Source: R-RK-3 sp031399085 (lineage in GTDB: Bacteria; Pseudomonadota; Alphaproteobacteria; Rhizobiales; Rhodomicrobiaceae). From it: a stretch of DNA of 64,000 nt. Positions 18,610-27,278 of the stretch are shown one piece after another (positions within the stretch are counted from its first letter, which is position 1; each line of letters starts with the position of its first letter). The translations under genes and the position numbers were made by a program. The notes beneath the pieces are model-generated. The model was not told the origin of the DNA, searched no databases, and was given only the letters and a program-made list of their open reading frames with translations. The stretch spans positions 1 through 64,000 of the forward strand of contig JANNOQ010000058.1 of the NCBI GenBank assembly GCA_031399085.1. Direction: 5' to 3'.

Positions 18610-18690
18610 CGAAATCCCCGCGCAGGCGGGGATCCAGTATTCACCGGAAACGCTAAAGATGACTGGATCCCCGCCTGCGCGGGGATTTCG
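18610..18690. repeat. 29-bp perfect inverted repeat (REP-like, GGGGATCC/CCGCCTGCGCGG core) between murD and mraY
   Basis: Bases 18610-18638 and 18662-18690 are perfect reverse complements over 29 bp, separated by a 23-base spacer. Each arm itself contains a smaller palindrome (CCCCGC GCAG GCGGGG). Translated on either strand it gives the string IPAQAGIQ, an artefact produced by many bacterial intergenic repeats of this type. RNA from the mraY-murD junction would fold into a long hairpin that could attenuate transcription or protect the mRNA. Confidence 0.85.
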
Positions 18691-18728
18691 TGGAAAAATT
18701 GAGCTGCTTCGGTCCATGGCAACCGAGC

Positions 18729-19811
18729 CTAGCGCAGTTTAAGCGTCGAAAGGCCGATCAGCGCCAGCACCACGGCAATGATCCAGAACCGCACCACCAC
18801 GGTCGCCTCGGCCCAGCCCTTTTGCTCGAAATGGTGATGCAGCGGCGCCATTCGGAACACCCGCTTGCCCGTCAGCTTGAACGACAGCACCTGCACGATG
18901 ACCGAGGCCGTCTCCAGCACGAACAGCCCGCCGACAATCGCCAGCACGATCTCATGCTTGGTGGCGACCGCGATCGTGCCGAGCGCCCCGCCGAGCGCCA
19001 GTGATCCAGTGTCGCCCATGAAGATCATCGCAGGCGGCGCGTTGAACCAAAGGAACCCCAGCCCCGCCCCGACCAGCGCGCCGCAGATCACCGCGAGTTC
19101 GCCCGCGCCAGGCACGAAATGGATTTGCAAATATTCGGCGAACACCCGGTTGCCGACGAGATAGGCGATCACCCCGAAGGTCGCCGCCGCGATCATCACC
19201 GGCACGATGGCCAGCCCGTCGAGGCCGTCCGTCAGGTTCACCGCATTGCCCGCCCCCGCGATCACCAGGACGCCGAGCAGCAGGAAAACCGGGCCGAGGT
19301 CGATCAGCAAGTCCTTGAAGAACGGCACGGCGAGCGAGGTCGAAACGCCCGGCGCGCCGATTTTCATGATCGAATAGGCGGCGATGGCGGCGATGGCCAC
19401 TTCCAGCGCAAAGCGGGTGCGGCCGGGAAAGCCGTTGCTTGAGCGCTTCGTGACTTTCAGATAATCGTCGTAAAAGCCGATCAGGCCGTAAGACAGCGTG
19501 ACGGCGAGCACCACCCAGACCAGCCGGTTAGCGAGATTGGCCCAAAGGATCGTCGCGACGCCGACGCCGAGCAGGATCATCAGCCCGCCCATCGTCGGCG
19601 TGCCCGCCTTGCTCAGATGCGATTTCGGGCCGTCGGAGCGGATCGGCTGGCCTTTGCCCTGGCGCAGCCGCAGCTGATTGATGAGCGGCGGTCCGAACAG
19701 GAAGACGACCATGAGCGCCGTCATGATCGCCCCGCCGGTGCGGAAGGTGATGTAGCGGAAGACATTGAATATCGGCACCTCGTTGCCAAAGACGCCCAGC
19801 AAATACAGCAT
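18729..19811 (-). CDS. mraY: Phospho-N-acetylmuramoyl-pentapeptide-transferase
   Basis: MraY attaches phospho-MurNAc-pentapeptide to undecaprenyl phosphate, making lipid I. The 360-residue polytopic protein shows the hallmark sequences GTPTMGGLMIL, FYDDYLKVTKRSSNG, the NAVNLTDGLDGLAI aspartate motif, FMGDTGSLALGG and the APLHHHFEQKGW cytoplasmic loop. ATG 19811 follows AGGCAGGGGA and begins MLYLLGVFGNEVPIFNVFRY; the longer frame is not family-like. It starts 17 bases after the murF stop. Confidence 0.98.
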   Translation of the reverse strand: MLYLLGVFGNEVPIFNVFRYITFRTGGAIMTALMVVFLFGPPLINQLRLRQGKGQPIRSDGPKSHLSKAGTPTMGGLMILLGVGVATILWANLANRLVWVVLAVTLSYGLIGFYDDYLKVTKRSSNGFPGRTRFALEVAIAAIAAYSIMKIGAPGVSTSLAVPFFKDLLIDLGPVFLLLGVLVIAGAGNAVNLTDGLDGLAIVPVMIAAATFGVIAYLVGNRVFAEYLQIHFVPGAGELAVICGALVGAGLGFLWFNAPPAMIFMGDTGSLALGGALGTIAVATKHEIVLAIVGGLFVLETASVIVQVLSFKLTGKRVFRMAPLHHHFEQKGWAEATVVVRFWIIAVVLALIGLSTLKLR

Positions 19812-19827
19812 TCCCCTGCCTTTCGAC

Positions 19828-21261
19828 CTATTCCGCCGCCCGTCTTTCCGCTTGTTCAAGCTGCGGATAGAGTTCTTTGATGGCATCCACGAGCAGGCCC
19901 ATCCGGCTGCCCAGCGAGCCTTTGATCGTCACCGCGTCGCCCGGCCGGATCGCGCCGAGCAGCAGCGGTTTCAGCGCTTCCGAAGTCTGCGCCCAAGCGC
20001 CGCGACGCGCTTCGGGAAGCACGTTGAACAGGGCTGCCATATGCGGCCCGCAACAAAACACCGCGTCGACACCGGCGGCCGCGATCGGTTCAGCAAGAGC
20101 GGCATGCATGGCGGTCGAGGCGTCGCCAAGTTCCAGCATGTCGCCGAGAACCGCAATGCGCCGCTTCGTCCGGCGCAGCGGCAGGCTGCCCAACACTTCG
20201 AGCGCCGCCGTCACCGATGCGGGATTGGCATTATAGCTCTCGTCGATCATCAGAAATGTGCCGGCGGCGATGTTGTGCACCGTTTGTGCGCCGCGTCCGG
20301 CTGGCGCTCCGAAGTCAGCAAGCGCAAGCGCGGCGCGGTGAATGTCGCCACCAACCAGCGCCACGGCGGCAAGCGCGGCGAGGGAGTTGACGGCCTGATG
20401 CTCGCCCGGCGCGCCGAGGCGGTAAGCGAGGCGGTCACCCAGAAAATCGGCCTCGACAAGCGTCGCGCCGTCCACGATTTCGAGCAAGAGCAGGCGCATA
20501 TTCGCATCGCTCGCACGGCCGAAACTGACGATCCGACCCGCTCCGCGCTCTTCAGCCCGTTTTGCCAAAAGCACGAACTGGTCATTATCGCGGTTGAGGA
20601 CCGCCGCGCCGCCGGGCTCCAGCCCTTGGAAAATCTCGCCCTTCGCCTCGGCGATACCCTCGATGCCGTCGAAAAATTCGATATGAACCGGCGCGATGGT
20701 CGTGATGATCGCGACATGGGGCCGGACCAGCTTGGTCAGCGGCGTGATTTCGCCCGCATGGTTCATGCCGATCTCGAACACGGCGTAATCGGCCTCGCGC
20801 GGCAATCGCGCAAGCGACAGCGGCACGCCCCAATGATTGTTGTAGGATTTGTCCGAGGCATGGACGCGGCCGAGCCTGCCGAGCATCAGCCGCAGCATCT
20901 CTTTCGTGCCCGTCTTGCCGACGCTGCCGGTCACCGCGACGATCCGCGCCGCGCTGCGCGTCCGGCCTGCCCTGCCAAGCGCGTTCAGTGCGCCGAGCGT
21001 GTCGGCAACCCGTAGGAGCGGGCCGCTTGCCTTGCCGCTGAATTTTTCATTGACGATTGCGAGCGCAGCTCCAGCGGCAAACGCCTCCTGAACATAATCG
21101 TGCCCGTCAGTACGGTCGCCCTTGATAGCAAAGAACAGATCGCCCGGCTGGAGCGTGCGGGTGTCGATGGAAACGCCAGTGGCGCGCTCAGGCATCGCGC
21201 CTTCAAGCGCCCCGCCGAGCGCGTTCGTCAGCTCCGCCCCTGTCCAAAGCGTCTCAGCCAT
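19828..21261 (-). CDS. murF: UDP-N-acetylmuramoyl-tripeptide--D-alanyl-D-alanine ligase
   Basis: MurF adds D-Ala-D-Ala to complete UDP-MurNAc-pentapeptide. The 477-residue protein shows DTRTLQPGDLFFAIKGDRTDGHDYV at the N-terminal substrate domain, the P-loop VTGSVGKTGTKEML, HASDKSYNNHWGVPLSL, EIGMNHAGEI and DESYNANPASV. ATG 21261 begins MAETLWTGAEL and overlaps murE by 8 bases. The C-terminal end is charged (LEQAERRAAE). Confidence 0.97.
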   Translation of the reverse strand: MAETLWTGAELTNALGGALEGAMPERATGVSIDTRTLQPGDLFFAIKGDRTDGHDYVQEAFAAGAALAIVNEKFSGKASGPLLRVADTLGALNALGRAGRTRSAARIVAVTGSVGKTGTKEMLRLMLGRLGRVHASDKSYNNHWGVPLSLARLPREADYAVFEIGMNHAGEITPLTKLVRPHVAIITTIAPVHIEFFDGIEGIAEAKGEIFQGLEPGGAAVLNRDNDQFVLLAKRAEERGAGRIVSFGRASDANMRLLLLEIVDGATLVEADFLGDRLAYRLGAPGEHQAVNSLAALAAVALVGGDIHRAALALADFGAPAGRGAQTVHNIAAGTFLMIDESYNANPASVTAALEVLGSLPLRRTKRRIAVLGDMLELGDASTAMHAALAEPIAAAGVDAVFCCGPHMAALFNVLPEARRGAWAQTSEALKPLLLGAIRPGDAVTIKGSLGSRMGLLVDAIKELYPQLEQAERRAAE

Positions 21262-22741
21262 GCCGCACCGCCTTTTGCTCCGGCACACCCAAAAGCGCGG
21301 CGACCGTTTCGTGATCCGAATAAGGGATCACCCTATGGCCGACGATCTGTCCGGTTTCATGGCCTTTGCCGGCAACGAGCAGCAAATCGCCTGCCGACAT
21401 GGCGTCGATAGCGGCGGCGATGGCCGCTTTCCGGTCGCCGATCTCCATGGCGCCGGGGGCAGCGGCCAAAATCTCGGCGCGGATCGCGGCCGGATCCTCA
21501 CCGCGCGGATTGTCGTCGGTCACGATGACGCGGTCGGCCAGCCGGGCGGCGATGTCGCCCATTTGCGGGCGCTTGCCCCGGTCGCGGTCGCCGCCGCAGC
21601 CGAAGACGACATGCAGCTTGGCCGCGACATAGGGCCGAAGCGCGGCGATGGCGGTTTCGAGCGCCGCCGGCGTGTGCGCGTAGTCGACGAAAACCGGGCC
21701 GCCCGAGGGGACATAGCCAGCCAATTCCAACCGGCCTTTTGCCCCTTTCAGCTTTTCCGCAGCGGCGAACGCGTCGCTCGCCGAAACCCCGGTCGCAATG
21801 GCAAGCCCGAGCGCGACGAGCACGTTGGACGCCTGGAAATCGCCTGCGAGCGGAAGCAACAGCTGGTGCGTACGGCCCTCGTGCACGATGTCCAGCCGCT
21901 GGCCGAAGCCTTCGCGCTGGCTCGCGACAAGGCGCAGAGTGTCGCCGCCCCTGCCGGTGGTGATGAGCCGTAGCCCGCGCGCCTGCGCAATCTCGGCCGC
22001 TTCCCGGCCCGCTTCGCTGTCGGCATCGATAATGGCGGGCTGGCCCGGCGCAAGCAGCTCGGTGAATAGCCGCATCTTGGCGCGGAAATAATCGGCGAAG
22101 TCGGGGTGGTAGTCGAGGTGGTCGCGGGAGATGTTGGTGAAGGCCCCCGCCGCCAGCGCGATTCCGTCAGCACGATATTGCGCCAGGCCGTGACTGGACG
22201 CCTCGAAAGCCAGGTGCGTCGCCCCGCGTGCGGCGAGTTCGGCGAGGCTGGCATGGAGGAAAACCGGATCGGGCGTCGTGTGTTGAAGCGGCAATTCCTC
22301 GCCGCGAAAGTGAATGCCGGTCGTGCCGATACTGGCGGCGGCAAGGCCGCTCGCCTCCCAGATTTGGCGCAAGAACGCGGCGACCGACGTCTTGCCATTC
22401 GTCCCGGTGATGGCGGCGGCGATCTCCGGCTGCCTGCCAAAAAAGCGCGCAGCCATCAACGCCAGCCTGCGGCGCGGATTAGCATCGCGGATCACGGTCA
22501 CGCCCGCCGGAGCCACGATCTCCGTGCCCTCGCCGGCAAGTAGAGCGGTCGCCCCGCGCGCCACCGCGTCGGCGATGAAGCGCGCGCCATCGGTCTGCGT
22601 GCCGGTCAGCGCGGCGAACAGATAGCCCGGCCGCACCTCCCGGCTGTCGGCGGTCAGTCCTGTGACCGGCCCCGCCCCGCCGTCGCCGGGCAGTGAAGCA
22701 GGCGCGCACAAATCTTTGAGTGTCATGAGTGTCATGGCCAT
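21254..22741 (-). CDS. murE: UDP-N-acetylmuramoyl-L-alanyl-D-glutamate--2,6-diaminopimelate ligase
   Basis: MurE adds the third stem-peptide residue. The motif DDNPRGEDP near residue 413 marks the meso-diaminopimelate-specific type, so the peptidoglycan is DAP-containing, consistent with asd in this window. The 495-residue protein also has DSREVRPGYLFAAL, the P-loop ITGTNGKTSVAAFLRQ, HTTPDP, EASSHGLAQ and DYAHTPAALE. Starts at 22741, 22735 or 22726 are all possible (MAMTLMTLKDL) because no strong ribosome site separates them. It lies 60 bases after the ftsI stop. Confidence 0.97.
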   Translation of the reverse strand: MAMTLMTLKDLCAPASLPGDGGAGPVTGLTADSREVRPGYLFAALTGTQTDGARFIADAVARGATALLAGEGTEIVAPAGVTVIRDANPRRRLALMAARFFGRQPEIAAAITGTNGKTSVAAFLRQIWEASGLAAASIGTTGIHFRGEELPLQHTTPDPVFLHASLAELAARGATHLAFEASSHGLAQYRADGIALAAGAFTNISRDHLDYHPDFADYFRAKMRLFTELLAPGQPAIIDADSEAGREAAEIAQARGLRLITTGRGGDTLRLVASQREGFGQRLDIVHEGRTHQLLLPLAGDFQASNVLVALGLAIATGVSASDAFAAAEKLKGAKGRLELAGYVPSGGPVFVDYAHTPAALETAIAALRPYVAAKLHVVFGCGGDRDRGKRPQMGDIAARLADRVIVTDDNPRGEDPAAIRAEILAAAPGAMEIGDRKAAIAAAIDAMSAGDLLLVAGKGHETGQIVGHRVIPYSDHETVAALLGVPEQKAVRHG

Positions 22742-22801
22742 GTCCGGAAAACCCAGCGTCCCCCGACGCCGGGCATTCGATCACGCTGCTCGATCGCCCG
22801 G

Positions 22802-24463
22802 TTAATAGGAGGCTTGGCGGCGTTCGTCAAACGTCCTGGCCGGGGCGATCCCCAGCATCGGCGCGATCCGCGCGATCACCGCGCCCGCCGTCGGCGCGGC
22901 GTTGTGACCCGCCTCGGTGCGTTTGCCGGGCTGCTCGGGCTTCGGTTCGTCGATCACAATCAACACCAGATAGTGCGGGTCATCCATCGGGAAGGCCGCG
23001 ACGAAGCTGTTGATGACCTCATCGCTATAGCCGCCCTTGGCCGGCTTCCAGGCGGTGCCCGTCTTGCCGCCGACCCGGTAGCCCGCCACCTTCGCCTGCT
23101 GGCCCGTGCCATGCTCGACATTGGCCCAAAACATCCGGCGCATGGCGGCGCTCGTCTCGACGCTGACGAGCTGCGCGCCCGCTTCGCGTTCGGCGGCGCG
23201 CGGCAGAAAGGTCGGCTCGATCTTGTGACCGCCATTGAGCAGCGGCGCCACCGCGACCGCAAAGGCAAAGGGCGGCACCGATATGCCATGCCCATAGGCC
23301 GCCGTCATGGTGTTGACCGCGCGCCAGTTCTCGGGAAAGAGCGGCCGGGCGGTCGTGCCCAGTTCGGTTGAGGTCGTCTCCATCAGTCCCAGCTGGGCAA
23401 AGAAACTCTTTTGCCGCTCAGCCCCGGCAGCGAGCGCAAGCCTTGCCGCGCCGGTATTGGACGAACGGGTGAAAATCTCCTCCACCGTCAGATAGCGGGA
23501 GCGGGCATGGCGGTCATAGAGCGTGAAGCGGCCCATGCGGATCGGGGTGAGCACGTCGATCTTGTCGTCAATGCGGGCAACGCCGCTGTCGATCGCCATT
23601 GCCACCGCGAAGGTTTTGAACACCGACCCTAGCTCATAGGCGTCGTAATAAAAGCGGTTGTGCAGCCCCGGTTTGAGCGATTCCTCACGCCGGTTCGGGT
23701 CGTAGTCGGGCAATCCGGCCATCGCCAGCACCTCGCCGCTGCGGATGTCGAGCACGATGCCGCCGAGCGCCGTGGCCTGATAGCGCCGCTGCGCTTCGGT
23801 CAGCTCCTCGTGCAGGGCATGCTGAATCCGCAGATCGAGGGAGAGCTGCACGCGCGGGCGGGCCGCCGGGCCGCCTTCGGGCGTTGCCGCGCCAGGCATG
23901 CCGTCGATGAATTTCTCCATCCCCGCCAGCCCCTGATTGTCGACGTTGGTGTGGCCGAGGACGTGCACCGCCGTCGCCCCGGCGGGGTAGACGCGCTGCG
24001 GCTCCTCGATCAAATGCAGCCCTGGCAAACCCATGTCATGCACCAATGCGGCATCCTTTGGGGTCAGGCCGCGCTTCACCCATTCGAATCGGCTTGGCCC
24101 CCGCAATTTGCCGCTCAGCCCGATCAAATCCTCGGCGGACAAAATGTGTGACAGCCTCTCCACGGTTTCATCGACATCGAGGATTTGCGAGGGGTCGGCG
24201 AACAGCCAGTAGACGCGAATATCGGAGGCCAGCATCCGCCCGTGCCTGTCGACAATGTCCGGCCGCGAAACGGCATGGCGAATCTGATTTTCCGCCGTCA
24301 TGATGCGCGAGCCGATGGCGGTGTCGCGGCCGAGCGCCGTGAGTTGCCAGCCGATCGCAAGGAAGCCGCCGAGCACGGTGAAGGCAAGCGCCCGGAGCCT
24401 CCAGACCGGCGTGACCGGCGCGGCGCGGCTGTCGATGTTACTGCGTGGCGGTTCGCGGCGCAT
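22802..24463 (-). CDS. ftsI: Septal peptidoglycan transpeptidase FtsI (PBP3)
   Basis: FtsI is the class B penicillin-binding protein that cross-links septal peptidoglycan in complex with FtsW. The 553-residue protein has one N-terminal membrane segment (residues about 22-45), a PBP dimerisation domain with VDRHGRMLASDIRVYWLFADP, and a transpeptidase domain with the nucleophile motif SVFK (in ELGSVFKTFAVAM), the SSN motif in TRSSNTGAARLAL and GGKTGTAWK. ATG 24463 is preferred because GGGGAG lies six bases before it; ATG 24469 is the alternative. It overlaps ftsL by about 26 bases. Confidence 0.96.
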   Translation of the reverse strand: MRREPPRSNIDSRAAPVTPVWRLRALAFTVLGGFLAIGWQLTALGRDTAIGSRIMTAENQIRHAVSRPDIVDRHGRMLASDIRVYWLFADPSQILDVDETVERLSHILSAEDLIGLSGKLRGPSRFEWVKRGLTPKDAALVHDMGLPGLHLIEEPQRVYPAGATAVHVLGHTNVDNQGLAGMEKFIDGMPGAATPEGGPAARPRVQLSLDLRIQHALHEELTEAQRRYQATALGGIVLDIRSGEVLAMAGLPDYDPNRREESLKPGLHNRFYYDAYELGSVFKTFAVAMAIDSGVARIDDKIDVLTPIRMGRFTLYDRHARSRYLTVEEIFTRSSNTGAARLALAAGAERQKSFFAQLGLMETTSTELGTTARPLFPENWRAVNTMTAAYGHGISVPPFAFAVAVAPLLNGGHKIEPTFLPRAAEREAGAQLVSVETSAAMRRMFWANVEHGTGQQAKVAGYRVGGKTGTAWKPAKGGYSDEVINSFVAAFPMDDPHYLVLIVIDEPKPEQPGKRTEAGHNAAPTAGAVIARIAPMLGIAPARTFDERRQASY

Positions 24464-24830
24464 GGCCATCTCCCCTGCCGCCGCGGATCAGCGCACCGAT
24501 CTCATCCTTCGCCTGCCAGCCCTGAGCGCCCTCGGCCGAGGGGATGGGGCGGCGCGCCAGCACATCCATGAAATCGCGATGATTGAGGAGCTGATCGGAT
24601 TTCGCCGGCTCCAGCTTCAGCACCTCGCGGGCGAGCGTCTCGATGCGCTCCGGCCGGGTGACGTGGCCCCACTCGGCGCGCATCAGCGCGACATTGTCCT
24701 TCTCATCCTCAATGGCGCGCTCAAGCTGCGCGGCTTGCCCCTCAAGCCGGCGCGTTTCAAATTTCATATCGTAAATGAGGATGACGAGACCCGCCAAAAA
24801 GCCGAATGCCAGAAGACTTAACAAACGCAT
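24438..24830 (-). CDS. ftsL: Cell division protein FtsL
   Basis: FtsL is a small bitopic division protein whose periplasmic coiled coil links FtsQ (and FtsB) to FtsW-FtsI. The 130-residue product has an N-terminal membrane segment (RLLSLLAFGFLAGLVILIY), a coiled-coil stretch at about 27-55 (RRLEGQAAQLERAIEDEKDNVALMRAEW), and the conserved RPERIETLAREVLKLEP segment. It lies between rsmH and ftsI as expected. ATG 24830 is preferred over GTG 24833. Sequence conservation in this family is low, so position is part of the evidence. Confidence 0.88.
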   Translation of the reverse strand: MRLLSLLAFGFLAGLVILIYDMKFETRRLEGQAAQLERAIEDEKDNVALMRAEWGHVTRPERIETLAREVLKLEPAKSDQLLNHRDFMDVLARRPIPSAEGAQGWQAKDEIGALIRGGRGDGHAPRTATQ

Positions 24831-24899
24831 CACTGCGAAACCCCGATCGTTGAGTGACCCTTACCAGGGCTAGCAAAGATTGGTAAATGTCCGGTAAGC

Positions 24900-25940
24900 T
24901 TAATGCCGGGTTGCATCCGCTTTCAGCACCGGGAGTCCAAGCGCGTCCGGGTCGAGTGGCCAGGATGCCGCATCGAGGCGAATGGCGGCTCGCATCCGCG
25001 CCGAGCGCGACCTGGGATTGGCGGCGATTTCGGCCGCGTCCGCCTCGATGGGCTTGCGGCGAGCGAGCTTAAAGCTTGGCATTTGCTTGGCGCCTTGATC
25101 CGGCAAATGCCGCGATGGACGCCCTTTGCCGCCTGAACGCTCGGCCAGGAAGCTCTTCACGATCCGATCCTCCAACGAGTGAAAGGTGACGGCGATCAGC
25201 CGCCCGCCTGGACGCAAAATTTCCTCCGCCGCCGCCAGCCCCCGGACCAATTCGCCCAGTTCGTCGTTCACGAACAGCCGCAATGCCTGAAAACTGCGCG
25301 TCGCGGGATGCTTGGGGTCGTCGTGACGGCGGCCAAGCACGCTGGCGATGAGATCGGCCAGTTGCAGCGTCCGGGTGATCGGCTCGTCCGCGCGCCGCCG
25401 CACGATGACGCGGGCGATGGCGCGCGAACGGCGTTCGTCGCCGAGGCGGAACAGGATGTCCGCCAAATCCTGCTCATCGGAGCGATTGACGACGTCGGCG
25501 GCGGTCGGCCCCTCGCCGGACATGCGCATGTCGAGCGGCCCGTCGCGCATGAAGGAGAAGCCGCGTTCGGCCTCGTCGAGCTGCATGGAGGACACGCCGA
25601 GATCGAAGACGACCGCGTCGGCGGGCGCGAACCCGGCCTGTGCGGCAACATCCGCCAGCGCGCCGAAGGGCGATGGCTCGAAACGAAAGCGTTCAGGGAA
25701 TTCCGCCGCAAGACCGGCAGCGATTTGCGCCGCAAGGGGATCGCGGTCCAGCGCCAGCAGCTTGCAGTCGGTGCTGGCAAGAATGGCGCGGGCATAGCCT
25801 CCCGCGCCGAAGGTGCAGTCGATATAGCGTTCGCCATCGGCGGCGCCGAGAGCTTCGAGCACTTCGGTCAAGAGAACGGGAGTGTGACGAGCCGGTCCGC
25901 CAGCGGCTTCAGGGGCCTCTCCCTTGCCGCGACCCGCCAT
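24900..25940 (-). CDS. rsmH: 16S rRNA (cytosine(1402)-N(4))-methyltransferase
   Basis: RsmH (MraW) methylates N4 of C1402 in 16S rRNA, tuning the ribosomal P site. The 346-residue SAM-dependent enzyme has HTPVLLTEVLEAL, the SAM loop DCTFGAGGYARAIL, FDLGVSSMQLDEAERGFSF, GPLDMRMS, FQALRLFVNDEL and VTFHSLEDRIVK. ATG 25940 shares one base with the mraZ stop (TGATG), with AAGGAG ten bases upstream; GTG 25943 at seven-base spacing is equally plausible. It follows mraZ, the usual order. Confidence 0.97.
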   Translation of the reverse strand: MAGRGKGEAPEAAGGPARHTPVLLTEVLEALGAADGERYIDCTFGAGGYARAILASTDCKLLALDRDPLAAQIAAGLAAEFPERFRFEPSPFGALADVAAQAGFAPADAVVFDLGVSSMQLDEAERGFSFMRDGPLDMRMSGEGPTAADVVNRSDEQDLADILFRLGDERRSRAIARVIVRRRADEPITRTLQLADLIASVLGRRHDDPKHPATRSFQALRLFVNDELGELVRGLAAAEEILRPGGRLIAVTFHSLEDRIVKSFLAERSGGKGRPSRHLPDQGAKQMPSFKLARRKPIEADAAEIAANPRSRSARMRAAIRLDAASWPLDPDALGLPVLKADATRH

Positions 25941-26428
25941 CACTCCCGCACTCCTTCTTTAGTACCGTCCGCTAATGGACGGCTCCCCGCGCCGAACTCT
26001 CTCCGGTGAGTGCGCGCCCGCTCGCGCGCCTCGGTCCGGAATGTCTCATAATTGGCCGGCTCCCAGATCTGGAACTTGTCTCCCAGACCGACGAAGACCG
26101 CGATATCCGTAATTCCCGCATGATCCCGTAATCTTTTGGGGAGCACCGCCCGCCCGTCGGGATCGACTTTGAGCTTTTCGCTTTCCCCAAAATAGGCCGT
26201 GGCGATTTCGTCGCGCTCGGCGCTGTCGATGGCAAAGCCTTCCAGAATGCCCTTAATCTTCTCGACCAGACGGCTGCCGCCAGATTCGAGCGCGGGCCGG
26301 TCGAGATGCGGGTAGCAAAAAATCTCCTCAGCGCCCTCCTTGGCGAGCACCGCCCGAAAAGATGCGGGGATCGAGACCCGTCCTTTCGCGTCGATCTTAT
26401 TGTCGAACCTGGAAGCAAATTCATCCAT
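25940..26428 (-). CDS. mraZ: Division/cell wall cluster transcriptional repressor MraZ
   Basis: MraZ is an AbrB-fold DNA-binding protein that controls its own operon, the division and cell-wall cluster. The 162-residue product has two SpoVT/AbrB-like halves: DAKGRVSIPASFRAVL near the N-terminus and DPDGRAVLPKRLRDHAG in the second half, plus FVGLGDKFQIWEPANYE. ATG 26428 (preceded by GAGGA) gives the family start MDEFASRFDNKIDAKGR; the longer open frame upstream is an uncoded leader. The promoter with MraZ boxes lies about 190-225 bases upstream. Confidence 0.96.
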   Translation of the reverse strand: MDEFASRFDNKIDAKGRVSIPASFRAVLAKEGAEEIFCYPHLDRPALESGGSRLVEKIKGILEGFAIDSAERDEIATAYFGESEKLKVDPDGRAVLPKRLRDHAGITDIAVFVGLGDKFQIWEPANYETFRTEARERARTHRREFGAGSRPLADGTKEGVRE

Positions 26429-26613
26429 TCCTCGCAAGGCGCTCCCGGTTGCGACGCATAACCAAGGCCGCGGGCAGCGCGGCAAACTTTTCCGTCCAAT
26501 TCGGCGATGCGCCTTCGCAGGAAAGACCGGGAGGAGACGCGCTCGTTGCCCCCTATTTGGCCTTCGAAGGAACTCGCTTCTGTTGGCCTCCTCCCGAATC
26601 ACACCCTTCCGAA

Positions 26614-26653
26614 CGGGTATTGATGGGATAGCATGGGACTATATGGGAGTCAA
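26614..26653 (-). promoter_or_regulatory. mraZ promoter overlapped by MraZ-box repeats
   Basis: Three copies of TGGGA occur at 26624, 26634 and 26644 (plus strand) with an exact 10-base period, and a degenerate copy CGGGT at 26614 keeps the phase. MraZ is known to bind TGGG-type direct repeats spaced about one helical turn. On the minus strand, TTGACT (26653-26648), a 17-base spacer and TATCCC (26630-26625) form a plausible sigma-70 promoter, so bound MraZ would cover it. Transcription would start near 26618, leaving a leader of about 190 bases before mraZ. Confidence 0.7.
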
Positions 26654-26901
26654 CGGAAGCGGATGGTAATTTGATGGTTAATACACGGGAATGAGCCCGG
26701 GAAATCGGGAGAAAGTCGCCTTTCCAGGATCGTCGTCCAAAGGATGCTTCAACCGTAGTGCGCTCACGGTTTTGTGTTCCCGCTGCCGTGATTGCTCCGC
26801 GCCGGTCACGTGTTATTCAGCGTGACGGTCCCTAATTGTCTGACGAGCGGATGCTCATCCCGGACGCGAGACCTGTCATCACCGTGAGATGGAGAAAGAC
26901 G

Positions 26902-27210
26902 ATGCGCAGACCGATTATTTCAGCAGCCGCTTTGTTCGCGCTGGCAGCGTTTGCCGCTACACCCGCGAGCGCCATTGAATGCCAGGGCAATTTTCAGATC
27001 CAGAAGAACGGCAACCGCATCTCGACGCCGTTCTGCGCTGACGGCTATCTCGCGGTCGTCGCCCGCGAATATGGCATGAAGGTCAGCGCGCAGGCCATTC
27101 GCTATAATCCGTCCGTCAAGGAACGCGCCTGCCGCTTTGTCGGCGACGACAATCGCGTGCGCGACACGTGCTCGAACTACCGCAATGATGGCGGCCGCCA
27201 ATGGCGTTAA
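26902..27210 (+). CDS. Small secreted Cys-containing protein, paralogue 1
   Basis: The 102-residue protein has a Sec signal peptide (cleavage after PASA, about residue 22), then IECQGNFQIQKNGNRISTPFC and a conserved YLAVVAREYG segment. The mature part has four cysteines (in IECQ, PFCADG, ACRFVG, DTCSNY), suggesting two disulphides in the periplasm or outside the cell. ATG 26902 is chosen because GGAGAAAG precedes it and the signal peptide begins there. It is clearly related to the next gene. The family is known to me only as conserved hypothetical proteins of Hyphomicrobiales; no function is assigned. Confidence 0.8.
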   Translation: MRRPIISAAALFALAAFAATPASAIECQGNFQIQKNGNRISTPFCADGYLAVVAREYGMKVSAQAIRYNPSVKERACRFVGDDNRVRDTCSNYRNDGGRQWR

Positions 27211-27278
27211 CCGGTTCCGCCTCGCGTCTCTAGAGCGCGGACGCGACCGGTCCACTTTCACAAAATTCGGAGACCAAT

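Noticed and set aside
18432..18722. Short open frame reading IPAQAGIQ across the murD-mraY gap
   Set aside because: It is produced by the inverted repeat itself and has no ribosome site or homology beyond that artefact.
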